DNA from: Asaia krungthepensis NRIC 0535
Lineage (GTDB): Bacteria > Pseudomonadota > Alphaproteobacteria > Acetobacterales > Acetobacteraceae
Length of the DNA stretch: 64,000 nucleotides
Reading direction: 5' to 3'
Assembly (NCBI RefSeq): GCF_025995175.1
Contig: NZ_BAPV01000057.1
Span: 124,001-188,000, forward strand
This document shows, piece after piece, positions 27,315 to 36,444 of the stretch (its first letter is position 1; each line of letters begins with the position of its first letter). The translations under genes were made by a program, and so were the position numbers. Below the pieces are notes generated by a model. The model saw nothing but the letters and a program-made list of their open reading frames with translations, ran no database searches and was not told the origin of the DNA.

Positions 27315-29333
27315 CTATGGCACAAAAGCCTGATTTCCCGAAGCCTGGCCGCGTCCCTCGGGCAGCCGGGGCGGTGTCGTATGTCGTACCTCCCCCAAAG
27401 GATTATGGGCGAATTCCGGCACAAGATCCTGAATGATCGTCAGCGCATCGGATACATCATCCACAAGGCTGACCGCCTCGAGGCGTTGCAGCAGCACGGT
27501 GGCAGCCTCGAGATCGATCAGGCGGGGGGTCGCCATCTTGAGGCCCGGAGCATCGGTGGGCACTGGAGCCTCGCGGCCGTGGAAAAGCTCCTCATACAGC
27601 TTCTCGCCCGGCCTCAATCCGGTGAAGCGGATCGCCACATCCTCATCCGGACGCAGACCCGCCAGACGGATCATCTGCCGCGCAAGGTCCAGAATCCGCA
27701 CCGGCTCGCCCATGTCGAGAACGAATATTCCCCCCTGCTGCAGACGCAGATCGGTCTCGTCCTTCTGTCTTCGCGTGGCTGTGCCGCGCACACTGGCCTG
27801 CAATACGAGACCGACAGCCTCTGGCACGGTCATGAAGTAGCGCGTCATGTCCGGATGCGTGACGGTCAGTGGACCGCCCTGCTCGAGCTGGCGGCGAAAC
27901 AGGGGCACGACCGATCCGGTCGACCCGAGCACATTGCCGAAGCGCACAGTCACGCAGCGGAATATCGATCCCCGCGCCTCCGCCTCTGCCGCCAATGCCT
28001 GGCAGTAGATCTCGGCGCATCGCTTGGTTGCTCCCATGATGCTCGAGGGGTTGACCGCCTTGTCGCTCGAGATCAGCACCATGGCCGACGCCCCATGACG
28101 TATAGCCGCATCGGCGACGATACGGGTGCCGATGACATTGGTCAGAACGCCCTCACAGGGATTCGTCTCGACAATCGGCACATGCTTGAGCGCCGCTGCG
28201 TGAAAAACCAGCGTGGGCCTGTGGTGGGCAAAGACCTCGCCGATACGCTGCGCGTCACGGATATTGCCAACGATCACATGGCGCGACACATGGGGAAACA
28301 GCTCCGAGAGCTCCAGATCGATCTGCCACAGCGCATATTCCCCGTGATCGAGCAGCAGAAGCTGGCTTGGGCCGAACTGCGCTACCTGACGGGCCAGCTC
28401 CGACCCGATCGTTCCGCCTGCTCCCGTGACCATCACCACCTGCCCCTGGATCAGCCGCGCCATGCCTTCGCGGTCCAGCGGCACTTCGGGCCTGTTGAGA
28501 AGATCCTCGAGCGCAATCGGGCGCATCTGGATTTCCTGTGCAGGGGTCAGATTGGTCAGGGAAGGCGCGCGCTGCACGGAGATACCGCGGGCTTGACCGG
28601 CATCGAGCACGACCGAAAGCTGCGATCCACGCCACTCGGGATCGGTGACAATCAGGGTTTCAGGCGCGGAATCGCTGTCTGCAAGACGGGCAAGCACGTC
28701 GCTCAGATCGTCTGTCGTGCCCAGAATAGGCACCCCCTGCAAACGCCGCCCCTGCTGCCCCGGTGACCGCGTGAGCAGGCCCAACACTTCATATCGTGCT
28801 TCGGGTGCGCGTTCGAGCGCGCGCAGGAACAGGTCCGCGCTGAGGTCGGAACCCGCCAGCAGGACGCGTTTTGCCTGACCCTGGGCTTGCTGACGCATAC
28901 GCCCGTACAAGCGGGTCAAAAGCCGCCCTCCCCCCAGCCCGACCAGAAGCACCAGAGCATAGATCAGGGGAAAGGTTGGCGACGGCAGGGGGAAGCCGGA
29001 GAGCCAAAGCGTGAGCGAGAAAAGGGCCGCCCCCCCAATAGAAGCGGCAGCAATGCCACGCAGGTCGGCCACGCCGGAAAAACGCCAGTATTGCTGCGGA
29101 ATTCTGAAAGGAAGGCCACTGACAAGGAGTGTAATGGCGCCGCCCGCGATGAACCACAGCGGATGAAGCAGCCCGTCATGAGGGGCGGCAAGAAACCGCG
29201 CCACTGGCGCGGCGATGCCTGAGATCAGCCCATCCGCCATCACATTGACGGCGATACGCCCGCGAGATCGATGACGAGGGGCCAAGGATCGGGAAGGAGG
29301 GACCGGGCTATGGGGTTGTTGCTTCGCGTTCAC
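27315..29333 (-). CDS. membrane UDP-sugar 4,6-dehydratase, WbpM/FlaA1/CapD type
   Basis: A 672-residue protein from the GTG at 29333 (AGAGG upstream); an ATG at 29240 is an alternative. Residues about 30-130 hold four membrane segments and about 140-270 a CoA-binding-like Rossmann region. The catalytic extended SDR domain starts at about 300 with VTGAGGTIGSELARQ, followed by FHAAALKHVPIVETNP and SSDKAVNPSSIMGATKR. The catalytic pair is Met433/Lys437 in place of the usual Tyr/Lys, as in the WbpM/FlaA1 (SMK) group that makes UDP-4-keto-6-deoxy-GlcNAc. It feeds the aminotransferase 55 bp downstream and matches the divergent phosphosugar transferase. Confidence 0.9.
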   Translation of the reverse strand: MNAKQQPHSPVPPSRSLAPRHRSRGRIAVNVMADGLISGIAAPVARFLAAPHDGLLHPLWFIAGGAITLLVSGLPFRIPQQYWRFSGVADLRGIAAASIGGAALFSLTLWLSGFPLPSPTFPLIYALVLLVGLGGGRLLTRLYGRMRQQAQGQAKRVLLAGSDLSADLFLRALERAPEARYEVLGLLTRSPGQQGRRLQGVPILGTTDDLSDVLARLADSDSAPETLIVTDPEWRGSQLSVVLDAGQARGISVQRAPSLTNLTPAQEIQMRPIALEDLLNRPEVPLDREGMARLIQGQVVMVTGAGGTIGSELARQVAQFGPSQLLLLDHGEYALWQIDLELSELFPHVSRHVIVGNIRDAQRIGEVFAHHRPTLVFHAAALKHVPIVETNPCEGVLTNVIGTRIVADAAIRHGASAMVLISSDKAVNPSSIMGATKRCAEIYCQALAAEAEARGSIFRCVTVRFGNVLGSTGSVVPLFRRQLEQGGPLTVTHPDMTRYFMTVPEAVGLVLQASVRGTATRRQKDETDLRLQQGGIFVLDMGEPVRILDLARQMIRLAGLRPDEDVAIRFTGLRPGEKLYEELFHGREAPVPTDAPGLKMATPRLIDLEAATVLLQRLEAVSLVDDVSDALTIIQDLVPEFAHNPLGEVRHTTPPRLPEGRGQASGNQAFVP

Positions 29334-29420
29334 ACGCCTCTTATAGCCCCGAAAATTCTTTTGTCGCGATGGGCAGATACGATGCCTGTCCGAGCCTGTC
29401 ACAAAATGCCGGATCCGACC

Positions 29421-30491
29421 ATGATACCCCTGATCCTCTGCTGCATTGCCGCTGCCAGCCTCAGCGCTGCCCTGATCACCCACATGATCCGTGTCGGGGT
29501 GATGGATGTGCCTGGCCATCGCAGTTCGCATGCCCGCCCTACCCCAAAAGGCGGCGGGATCGGTGTGGTTACGGGATTCCTGCTCGTGTTCCCGCTCTCG
29601 CAGCTCTGGACACAGGGAGATCTGCCGGGACCCGCCTTGCTGCTGCCTTTGTCGGGCGTGGCACTTCTAGCCCTGTTTTCATGGCTGGACGATGTTCATT
29701 CCTATCGCGCGGCACTCAAACTCGGCATGCAAGGCATTGCCGCCGTTCTGGTGCTTTTCGGGGTGGGTCTGATGCCGTTACCGGGCGGTGGCGCCTCGGC
29801 ATTCGCTGACATCGTCAGCGGCAGTTTCAGCATCGCGGGCCTGCCAGCCCTCCTCGGTACAGGCTGGACCCTAGGCCTCATTGCGTTCGGAGCAGGCTTC
29901 ATCTGGCTCGTTTATACGACCAACGCACTCAATTTCATTGACGGCATCAACGGTTTAGCCTCCGGCGTCATGGCTATTAGTGCTCTTGCTCTCGCTCTCG
30001 TGTTCACGAGGGTCGGGGCAATCGCAGATGCCCATGCTGCGCTGATTCTTGCGGTTACCCTGCTCGCCTTTCTCCCTTTCAATTTTCCCAGAGCCCGGAT
30101 CTTCATGGGCGATGTGGGCAGTCAGGGTGCCGGGCTGGCCCTCGCCTGGCTCGGCATCGAGGCCGGGCTTGTCACGCCGTACAGGCTGATCCTGCCTTTC
30201 CTTCTATGCGGGGTTCTTTACGATGTTGCCTTCACTCTGCTGCGCAGAGCCCTGGCAGGCGATGCACTGGCACAGGCTCATCGCAGCCATCTTTATCAGC
30301 TTGCGGTTCGTAGCGGCGTCTCGCCGGTCGTCGTCACCGTGGTGCATTGGGTCTTTGCAGTATGGGGTGGAGGGATCTGTCTTCAGCCCTGGCCCTTATG
30401 GTTCCGGCTCATCGCGCTGCTTGCTCCGCAACTCCTGTGGACCGCTTTCGTGATCCAACGTGCACGGGGCCGCGACCTTGGAAAATGGTGA
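29421..30491 (+). CDS. polyprenyl-phosphate N-acetylhexosamine-1-phosphate transferase (WecA/WbpL family)
   Basis: An integral membrane enzyme of about 356 residues with about 10-11 hydrophobic segments. It transfers a UDP-activated (acetamido)sugar-1-phosphate to undecaprenyl phosphate, the first step of a lipid-linked glycan. Hallmarks are DD at residues 90-91 (SWLDDVHSYRAALKL), NALNFIDGINGLASG, FMGDVGSQGAG and the terminal HRSHLYQLAV. The start is uncertain: 29421 is chosen as the first Met before the hydrophobic segment; 29382 and 29406 are possible. It is divergent from the dehydratase, mirroring the wbpL/wbpM pairing in O-antigen loci. Confidence 0.88.
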   Translation: MIPLILCCIAAASLSAALITHMIRVGVMDVPGHRSSHARPTPKGGGIGVVTGFLLVFPLSQLWTQGDLPGPALLLPLSGVALLALFSWLDDVHSYRAALKLGMQGIAAVLVLFGVGLMPLPGGGASAFADIVSGSFSIAGLPALLGTGWTLGLIAFGAGFIWLVYTTNALNFIDGINGLASGVMAISALALALVFTRVGAIADAHAALILAVTLLAFLPFNFPRARIFMGDVGSQGAGLALAWLGIEAGLVTPYRLILPFLLCGVLYDVAFTLLRRALAGDALAQAHRSHLYQLAVRSGVSPVVVTVVHWVFAVWGGGICLQPWPLWFRLIALLAPQLLWTAFVIQRARGRDLGKW

Positions 30492-30547
30492 AGAAGTCTG
30501 ACTACGCATCTCTTCCGTCAGCGCCGCTTGACGCCGTCTGCTGAGCC

Positions 30548-31081
30548 TCACGGACAAAGCCTACGGCGCTCGAAGATTACGATCTCGGTGCCTTGGTAGA
30601 GCGCCCTGCCCAGCGGTTCGAACCCGTTTCGGGCCGCAAGACGCATCGAGGCGGTATTTTCCGGATCAATGATGCAGCGTGTGGCTTTGTGGGGCGTGTA
30701 TGTGTCCAGCCAGTGCAGGATGGCCGGAACTCCCTCTGTCCCATAGCCCCTGCCATGGCACCATGAGGCAAGGACCCATCCGGCCTCCGGAAATCCGTCA
30801 AGAGACGGTTCAATTCCCCGCCGGGTCTCGCCAAAACCCATCGTGCCGACAAAGCGGCCAGACGCCTTTTCCCGAACGAACCAGTAACCAAAGTCCAGAA
30901 TTTCCCAATAGCCCCTGTATCGCATCAGGCGATCCCAGGAATCGGCCTCGGACGCAGGGTGGAGAGAGGTATATCGGGCGACCACGGGGTCCGCGCGCAT
31001 CGCGGCAAGATCGTTGAAATCTCTCCGGGCAGGGAGGCGAAAGGAAAGATTATCCGTATCGAATTCCCGCAACATGGCCAT
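30548..31081 (-). CDS. GNAT N-acetyltransferase, RimJ/RimL type
   Basis: A 177-residue acetyl-CoA-dependent acetyltransferase. The start has GGAGGAAGGGG upstream. The fold is visible from FRLPARRDFNDLAAM through SGRFVGTMGFGE, the beta-bulge and acetyl-CoA loop WCHGRGYGTEGVPAILHWL (Q/RxxGxG/A-like), then NTASMRLAARNGFEPLGR. RimJ/RimL relatives acetylate ribosomal protein N-termini or small molecules. It is convergent with the phosphosugar transferase gene, so it need not belong to the glycan cluster. Confidence 0.88.
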   Translation of the reverse strand: MAMLREFDTDNLSFRLPARRDFNDLAAMRADPVVARYTSLHPASEADSWDRLMRYRGYWEILDFGYWFVREKASGRFVGTMGFGETRRGIEPSLDGFPEAGWVLASWCHGRGYGTEGVPAILHWLDTYTPHKATRCIIDPENTASMRLAARNGFEPLGRALYQGTEIVIFERRRLCP

Positions 31082-31152
31082 CGTGCCCCTTCCTCCCCAG
31101 AGAACTGGTGATTTCAGAGGTCAGCCTGCCCCAACCGAGGGCGCGAGCACAG

Positions 31153-31183
31153 AAAAAACCGCCATCCCGGAGGAAGGCGGTTT
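31153..31183 (-). terminator. Rho-independent terminator of the MarR gene
   Basis: On the reverse strand, AAACCGCC/GGCGGTTT (eight bp, twelve-base loop) is followed by a run of six T, about 40 bases after the MarR stop. Confidence 0.8.
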
Positions 31184-31223
31184 CTCGCATCCGAGCGGGG
31201 AATGGCCCCGCGAGATGACTTTT

Positions 31224-31628
31224 TCAGCCAGCGATGCGGCGGACCGTCATACGCTCGACGGTGCCACGGCCCGTCTTGGCGGCGGGCTTGGCCGTGCCGG
31301 AGGCTTCGCTCATTAGCGAACGCATTTCACGCAGGAATGCCGAGCCCTTGAGCGTGCGCTGGACGAGAACCGAACGACGATCCAGCGGATCGACCTTGCG
31401 GCGGGCGAGATCGAGCTCGCCAAGACGGTCCAGTGCACGGGTGATTGCCGGCTTGGAAACATTCAGTTCCTGCGCCAGACCGCGAACCGTGTGAGCGCCA
31501 TCCTGCAGATAGCAGGTCAGGAAAACGCCGAGCTGGCGTGCCGAGAGATCAGGGCCATCCTTACGGACCAGCGAAACGATCGTGTCGCGCAGGAGGTTAA
31601 GCATCTGGTCATTCTGTGCCTGGGCCAT
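31224..31628 (-). CDS. MarR-family winged-helix regulator
   Basis: A 134-residue protein. The core is LRDTIVSLVRKDGPDLSARQ, then a helix-turn-helix (VRGLAQELNVSKPAITRALD) and the wing (RRKVDPLDRRSVLVQRT). The C-terminal 30 residues are Ala/Thr/Lys/Arg-rich, unlike the helical dimer end of classic MarR, and may touch DNA or be disordered. It is a lone gene with its own terminator and an AT-richer upstream region containing a spaced palindrome. Its ligand and targets are unknown. Confidence 0.85.
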   Translation of the reverse strand: MAQAQNDQMLNLLRDTIVSLVRKDGPDLSARQLGVFLTCYLQDGAHTVRGLAQELNVSKPAITRALDRLGELDLARRKVDPLDRRSVLVQRTLKGSAFLREMRSLMSEASGTAKPAAKTGRGTVERMTVRRIAG

Positions 31629-31810
31629 CGAAAAAACTCCTCAATGCATCGCGCTCGCAGCGCGGCTAATGGTCTTACCCGTCGCCCAAGTAAGCCACCC
31701 CGAAAATGTCCGATGACATTGATGGGCGCCACGCCTTGGGTGCGTGTCCTCACGGCGCTTGCTTTAGGAATGAAGCGGGTTGATCCCGATTAGCGTTGCA
31801 TTCCTACAAC

Positions 31811-31830
31811 ATGCGTCGAACGATACGCAT
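31811..31830. promoter_or_regulatory. candidate MarR operator (spaced palindrome)
   Basis: ATGCGT and ACGCAT, six-bp perfect arms around eight bases, lie in the AT-rich region about 183 bp upstream of the MarR start. Autoregulation would be typical for the family. Distance to the gene is long, so support is modest. Confidence 0.3.
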
Positions 31831-31897
31831 TCATATAGGTTCGTTTTTGAAATCGGTTTAGTATCTTTTTGTTGAAGATCAGTGACTAAGCCTACAC

Positions 31898-33313
31898 TCA
31901 CCGCGTCTTTTCATTAATCATTCGTAATGTTGCGTCCATGAGGGCGCGAAGTGCAAGCGTTTCTCCCCCCTCAGGGCGACCCGGTTTGGCACTGTCATTC
32001 CACGCATAAGTGTCGATATGTGCCCATTTTACAGTGGGTTCGACGAAACGCTGAAGGAACAGCGCAGCCGTAATCGCCCCTGCCATCGGCTTGTCGGTCA
32101 CATTGCCAAGATGGGCATTTTTGCGGCGGAGCCATGCGTCGTAGCCATGCCAGAGTGGCAATTGCCACATGGCATCGCCGGTCTCCTGTCCGGCCTGGAG
32201 CAGGATTTGGGCAAATTCCGGATCATTGGAGAACAGCGCAGGCAGATCCGGGCCGAGGGCGACGCGTGCGGCGCCCGTCAGGGTCGCTGCGTTCACAAGC
32301 CAGTCGGGGGAGGATTCGCAGGCCTCCGTGAGCAGATCGCTCAGGACCAGTCTTCCCTCCGCGTCGGTATTGCCAACTTCAACCGTCAAACCGGCGCGCG
32401 TGGTGAGAATATCGCCCGGCCTCATGGCGTGACCTGAAATACTGTTCTCGACGCAGCCGAGCCGCAACTCGAGGCGCAGGGGGAGATCGGCGGCCATGAT
32501 GACATGAGCGAGGGCGAGCATGAGCGCCGCGCCCCCCATATCTTTTTTCATGCGCAGCATGCCGCTGGCTGGCTTGATATCGTACCCCCCGGTGTCGAAG
32601 CACACACCTTTTCCGACCAACGACAAAAGCGGTGCAGACGGCCCGGCCTGACTTCCTTGCCATGTCATTCTGACGACCTGAGCAGGCCGGTCAGACCCGG
32701 CGCCGACTGCTGCAAGGCAGGGATAGGCGGCGGCAAGAGCCTGACCGGCGATGATCTCGACCTCGGCCTTGTGCTGGCGCGCCACACGCGCTGCCTCCAC
32801 GGCGAGTTCCTGCGGCCCAAGCAGATTGGCAGGCATGTTGACAAGATCACGCCCGAGCCAAATGGCCTGCGCCATTGCCAGGGCTCCCCCCAGAGCATTT
32901 TCCCGACCCTCTGGCATGACGAGCCTGACCGGGAACTCCAGTTCGGGCCCCACAGCATAACGATACGCCCCCATGCAGAAGCCGAGGACGATCTCGGCCT
33001 CCAGCCCGGGTGCTGATTCCTGCAATCCGGAGTCGAGACGTAATTGCCATGCCCCCGGTGGCAACTGCGTGGCCAGCACCCCGAACCGTGCGGCATCGCG
33101 AGACAGGACATCGGCGACAAACACAGCGTGCTTAACCCCGTCGTTGCCCGGAACCAGATAAAGTTGTCCGGGTTCCAGCGCTCCGGTCATCTCGATCAGC
33201 GCCGCAGCATGCGCGCCCAGCAGAGAGTTGATCTCGCTGCCCGGAGTGACAATATGCACGTCTCGCGCGTTTCCTGTCTGACTGACCAGACAGATCATCT
33301 CCGGCTTGCGCAT
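31898..33313 (-). CDS. leucyl aminopeptidase family protein (M17)
   Basis: A 471-residue cytosolic metallo-exopeptidase that removes N-terminal residues from peptides. The ATG at 33313 has GGAGA close upstream; the longer open frame crosses the divergent helicase start and is not real. Catalytic-domain motifs are LVGKGVCFDTGGYDIKPASG (metal Lys/Asp), MKKDMGGAALMLALAH, and NTDAEGRLVLSDLLTEA, the M17 signature. The N-terminal macro-like domain occupies about 1-160. The C terminus WAHIDTYAWNDSAKPGRPEG matches the PepB/YpdE-like branch. Hexameric assembly is usual. Confidence 0.92.
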   Translation of the reverse strand: MRKPEMICLVSQTGNARDVHIVTPGSEINSLLGAHAAALIEMTGALEPGQLYLVPGNDGVKHAVFVADVLSRDAARFGVLATQLPPGAWQLRLDSGLQESAPGLEAEIVLGFCMGAYRYAVGPELEFPVRLVMPEGRENALGGALAMAQAIWLGRDLVNMPANLLGPQELAVEAARVARQHKAEVEIIAGQALAAAYPCLAAVGAGSDRPAQVVRMTWQGSQAGPSAPLLSLVGKGVCFDTGGYDIKPASGMLRMKKDMGGAALMLALAHVIMAADLPLRLELRLGCVENSISGHAMRPGDILTTRAGLTVEVGNTDAEGRLVLSDLLTEACESSPDWLVNAATLTGAARVALGPDLPALFSNDPEFAQILLQAGQETGDAMWQLPLWHGYDAWLRRKNAHLGNVTDKPMAGAITAALFLQRFVEPTVKWAHIDTYAWNDSAKPGRPEGGETLALRALMDATLRMINEKTR

Positions 33314-33403
33314 GGCTCTCCACCTTTCCTTCTCGTTCCGGTCGCCGCCTCGGTTGCGGCGTCCTTGCGACCGTTTCTTCAGTGTCTTGCAATTCCCTTC
33401 CTC

Positions 33404-35998
33404 ATGCACAAGCATCATGACATGACGCCCCAGCACCATTTCATGCCCCGCCGTGTTCGCGCCGTGCTGGGACCGACAAATACCGGCAAGACCCATTATG
33501 CTCTCGAGCGCCTGCTGGCTCATGAATCGGGGATAATCGGTTTTCCGCTCCGGCTGCTTGCGCGCGAGAATTACGAGCGCATGGTGCGTATCAAGGGGTC
33601 TCGCCATGTGGCGCTGATCACGGGTGAGGAAAAGATCGTCCCGCCCGAGGCACGTTGGTTCTCCTGCACGACAGAGGCCATGCCCCTGACGCGCAGGGTC
33701 GAGTTCGTCGCTGTCGATGAAATCCAGCTCAGCAGCGATCCTGACAGAGGGCATGTGTTCACCGATCGCCTGCTCAATGCGCGCGGGAATGTCGAAACCC
33801 TCTTTCTGGGGGCCGAAACCATACGCCCCCTGCTCCAGCGTCTCGTGCCCGGGATCGAGATCGATACGAGACCGCGTCTGTCGAGCCTGATCCATACCGG
33901 ACATACGAAGCTTTCCCGCCTGCCTGCGCGCTCGGCCATCGTGGCTTTCTCGGCGGCCGAAGTCTATGCAATCGCTGAAATCATCCGCAGACGTCGCGGT
34001 GGATGTGCCCTGATCATGGGGCAACTCTCACCCCGCACGCGTAACGCCCAGGTCGAGCTCTACCAGAACAAGGACGTGGACTATCTGGTTGCCACCGATG
34101 CGATCGGGATGGGACTGAACATGGACGTGAACCACGTCGCCTTGGCCTCCTTGACCAAATTCGATGGCTCCTCCCTGCGTCCTCTGACCGCTCAGGAATG
34201 TGCCCAGATCGCCGGACGTGCCGGACGCGGCATGAAAGACGGCACATTCGGCACCACGGGCGAAGCCCGTCCCATGTCGGACGCCCTCGTCGATGCCATC
34301 GAGGCGCATCGCTTCGACCCTGTCGAACGCGTGAGCTGGCGTAATGCCGCTCTCGATTTCGGCTCTCCCGCTGCCTTGCTGAACAGCCTCAACGCAGCCC
34401 CTCCGAAACGCGGGCTTGTTGCCGGTCGACCTGCATCGGACGTGCTGACACTCGAGAGCCTCTCCGGAGAGGCTGAGATACGGGATGCCGCGCGCGGGAA
34501 GAAAGCCACGAGCCTGTTATGGGATGTCTGCCAGATCCCCGATTTCAGGAAGCTGGGTGACGACTCCCATGTGCGGCTCTGCCACAGACTATTCCTGCAC
34601 CTGCTCAATGATGGCGGCATCCCGCCCCAATGGTTCGACTCCCATATCAGCGGATTTTCGCGCCTTGAGGGCGACATCGATACCCTCATGCATCGGCTGA
34701 CAGGGATCCGGGTCTGCGCCTATGTGGCTGCGAGAACGGACTGGAGCGATCGGGCCATTCACTGGCAGGAGCGCACTCGGGAAGTCGAGGACCTGTTGTC
34801 TGATGCGCTGCACGAGCGCCTGACCGCGCGCTTCGTCGATCGTCGCGCGACGTCGTTGCTGCGAAGGCTCGATCACGAGGGTTCGAGAGATCTGCTATCG
34901 GCCGTCACCCGTGAAGGACAGGTCATCGTCGAAGGCCATTCAGTCGGCACGATCGAAGGCTTCACCCTGAAGCCGGATCAGGAAGATACCCTTCCAGAGA
35001 AGAAGCTGATGCTTCGCGCGGGACGGCGCGCCTTGCTGCATGAAATCCCCCGGCGCGTTCAGGCGCTTGTCGCCTCGCCGGATGACGCGTTCTCACTCGA
35101 TACGGCGAATGGACATCTGGCCTGGGAAGACGCAGTCATCGCCAGACTCACGCGCGGTGCCGCCATTCTGTCTCCGTCGATCCAGATCCTTGGGGGTGAA
35201 TTCGCCGATACAAAGCAGCGTGACCTCGTTCAGGAGCGCTTGACCACCTTCGTACAGACCCGCATCCGAACCGTACTGGCTCCTCTCTACGCGCTGGCGG
35301 CACAGCCACGCGCCTCCGCCCCGCTGCGCGGCGTAGTCCATCGCCTGATGGAGAGCGGCGGGGTGGCCCCCCTCATGCCGCGCGAGCCCGGCATCCATGG
35401 CACACAGGATCTGGCTCATTTTCGGCGGCTCGGCATTCTCCTTTGCTCTCATGGCCTTTTCATGCCTGCCCTGCTCAAACCGGCGGCGATGGGTTTGCGT
35501 GCCCGGCTGGTTGCTGTCTGGTCAGGCGTCTCTCTGCCGACCATCGACGCAACCCAGGTCGTCTTGGCAGTCAGCCCCGATGTCGGGCGCCAATCCATGA
35601 AAGACCCTGCTCCCGTATCGCGCGGGCTCGAGGCTCTGGGCTGGATGCGTGCAGGCACGATATGGCTGCGGCTGGATCGCGCGGAGAAACTATCGGGAGA
35701 CTTGCATCGTCTGACCCGGCGCGGCGCCTGCCCGGTGCCATCTGACCTCGCATCCCGCTACGCCCTGCCCAAAGCCCAGCTTGCAGAAATCCTCCCGGAC
35801 TTCGGTGTCAGACTGCGCCCGACCGTCCCGCTGCCGCCCAACCAGTTTGGCCCCCCTGCCCCGCCGATGCTGGTAGCCTCCCGCCCGCAACGCGCATCGG
35901 TCCGCAAAACGCATCGGGGCAATCGCCCTCATGCGACCGCTACCCAGCCGGAGGGACCGTTCGCCGTTCTGGCGCGCCTGAGTGCCAGGCCAAACTGA
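33404..35998 (+). CDS. Suv3-like superfamily 2 RNA helicase
   Basis: Up to 864 residues, ATP-driven RNA unwinding likely. Walker A GPTNTGKT is at 23-30, motif II DEIQ at 105-108 (the Suv3 form of the DEAD box), and motif VI QIAGRAGRG. Between them are NARGNVETLFLGAE and DYLVATDAIGMGLNMDVNHV. Beyond residue 350 lies the helical region typical of alphaproteobacterial Suv3-like proteins, with a basic tail (RASVRKTHRGNRPHATA) that may bind RNA. No ribosome binding site marks the start; 33404, 33422 and 33443 are all possible. Its stop overlaps the S4 gene start by one base. Confidence 0.88.
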   Translation: MHKHHDMTPQHHFMPRRVRAVLGPTNTGKTHYALERLLAHESGIIGFPLRLLARENYERMVRIKGSRHVALITGEEKIVPPEARWFSCTTEAMPLTRRVEFVAVDEIQLSSDPDRGHVFTDRLLNARGNVETLFLGAETIRPLLQRLVPGIEIDTRPRLSSLIHTGHTKLSRLPARSAIVAFSAAEVYAIAEIIRRRRGGCALIMGQLSPRTRNAQVELYQNKDVDYLVATDAIGMGLNMDVNHVALASLTKFDGSSLRPLTAQECAQIAGRAGRGMKDGTFGTTGEARPMSDALVDAIEAHRFDPVERVSWRNAALDFGSPAALLNSLNAAPPKRGLVAGRPASDVLTLESLSGEAEIRDAARGKKATSLLWDVCQIPDFRKLGDDSHVRLCHRLFLHLLNDGGIPPQWFDSHISGFSRLEGDIDTLMHRLTGIRVCAYVAARTDWSDRAIHWQERTREVEDLLSDALHERLTARFVDRRATSLLRRLDHEGSRDLLSAVTREGQVIVEGHSVGTIEGFTLKPDQEDTLPEKKLMLRAGRRALLHEIPRRVQALVASPDDAFSLDTANGHLAWEDAVIARLTRGAAILSPSIQILGGEFADTKQRDLVQERLTTFVQTRIRTVLAPLYALAAQPRASAPLRGVVHRLMESGGVAPLMPREPGIHGTQDLAHFRRLGILLCSHGLFMPALLKPAAMGLRARLVAVWSGVSLPTIDATQVVLAVSPDVGRQSMKDPAPVSRGLEALGWMRAGTIWLRLDRAEKLSGDLHRLTRRGACPVPSDLASRYALPKAQLAEILPDFGVRLRPTVPLPPNQFGPPAPPMLVASRPQRASVRKTHRGNRPHATATQPEGPFAVLARLSARPN

Positions 35999-36291
35999 TG
36001 GGTGGCGATCTTCCCGATTACCAACGCCTCGATCTGTGGCTCTGGCATGCCCGGGTCTGTCGTCAGCGGCAGGATTGCGCTGCTTTGATCGAAAAAGGAC
36101 GCATCAGGATCAACCGACAGCCGACGAGCAAACCGCACAGCAAGATAAGGATCGGTGACATTCTGGGCTTGCCGGGCTTCCCGCACGCGGGAGTCCGCAT
36201 CTGGCGTGTCGTGGCTCTGGCAACCCGGCGGGGTTCTGCATCGGATGCAGCAAAACTCTACGAGATCATCGAGGAAGACGACCGGGAATAA
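35998..36291 (+). CDS. S4-domain RNA-binding protein (Hsp15-like)
   Basis: A 97-residue protein with an S4 RNA-binding fold: RLDLWLWHARVCRQRQDCAALIEKGRIRIN, then the basic PTSKPHSKIRIGDILGLPG. E. coli Hsp15 rescues stalled 50S subunits carrying nascent peptidyl-tRNA; this shorter alphaproteobacterial form probably does something similar (inference). The TGATG overlap with the helicase shows translational coupling. Confidence 0.88.
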   Translation: MGGDLPDYQRLDLWLWHARVCRQRQDCAALIEKGRIRINRQPTSKPHSKIRIGDILGLPGFPHAGVRIWRVVALATRRGSASDAAKLYEIIEEDDRE

Positions 36292-36444
36292 GCGCGTCCG
36301 CACGGGCCCGGGCAAACATATGCTTGCAAGAAACGTCAAGTTCCGCCTATCTGCGGCATTCCTTTTTGCATACTCCCCGAGGGCTGAATTGCCCTCCCGG
36401 ATCATCTCGGGCCGAGCGGCCCCAGCCTAAGATCGGAGACACCA

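Noticed and set aside
27381..28766. Forward open frame of 461 codons
   Set aside because: It is the antisense shadow of the WbpM-type dehydratase; that gene has clear motifs on the reverse strand.
33314..34024. Extended N terminus for the M17 aminopeptidase
   Set aside because: It overlaps the divergent helicase gene, whose Walker A and DEIQ motifs are real.
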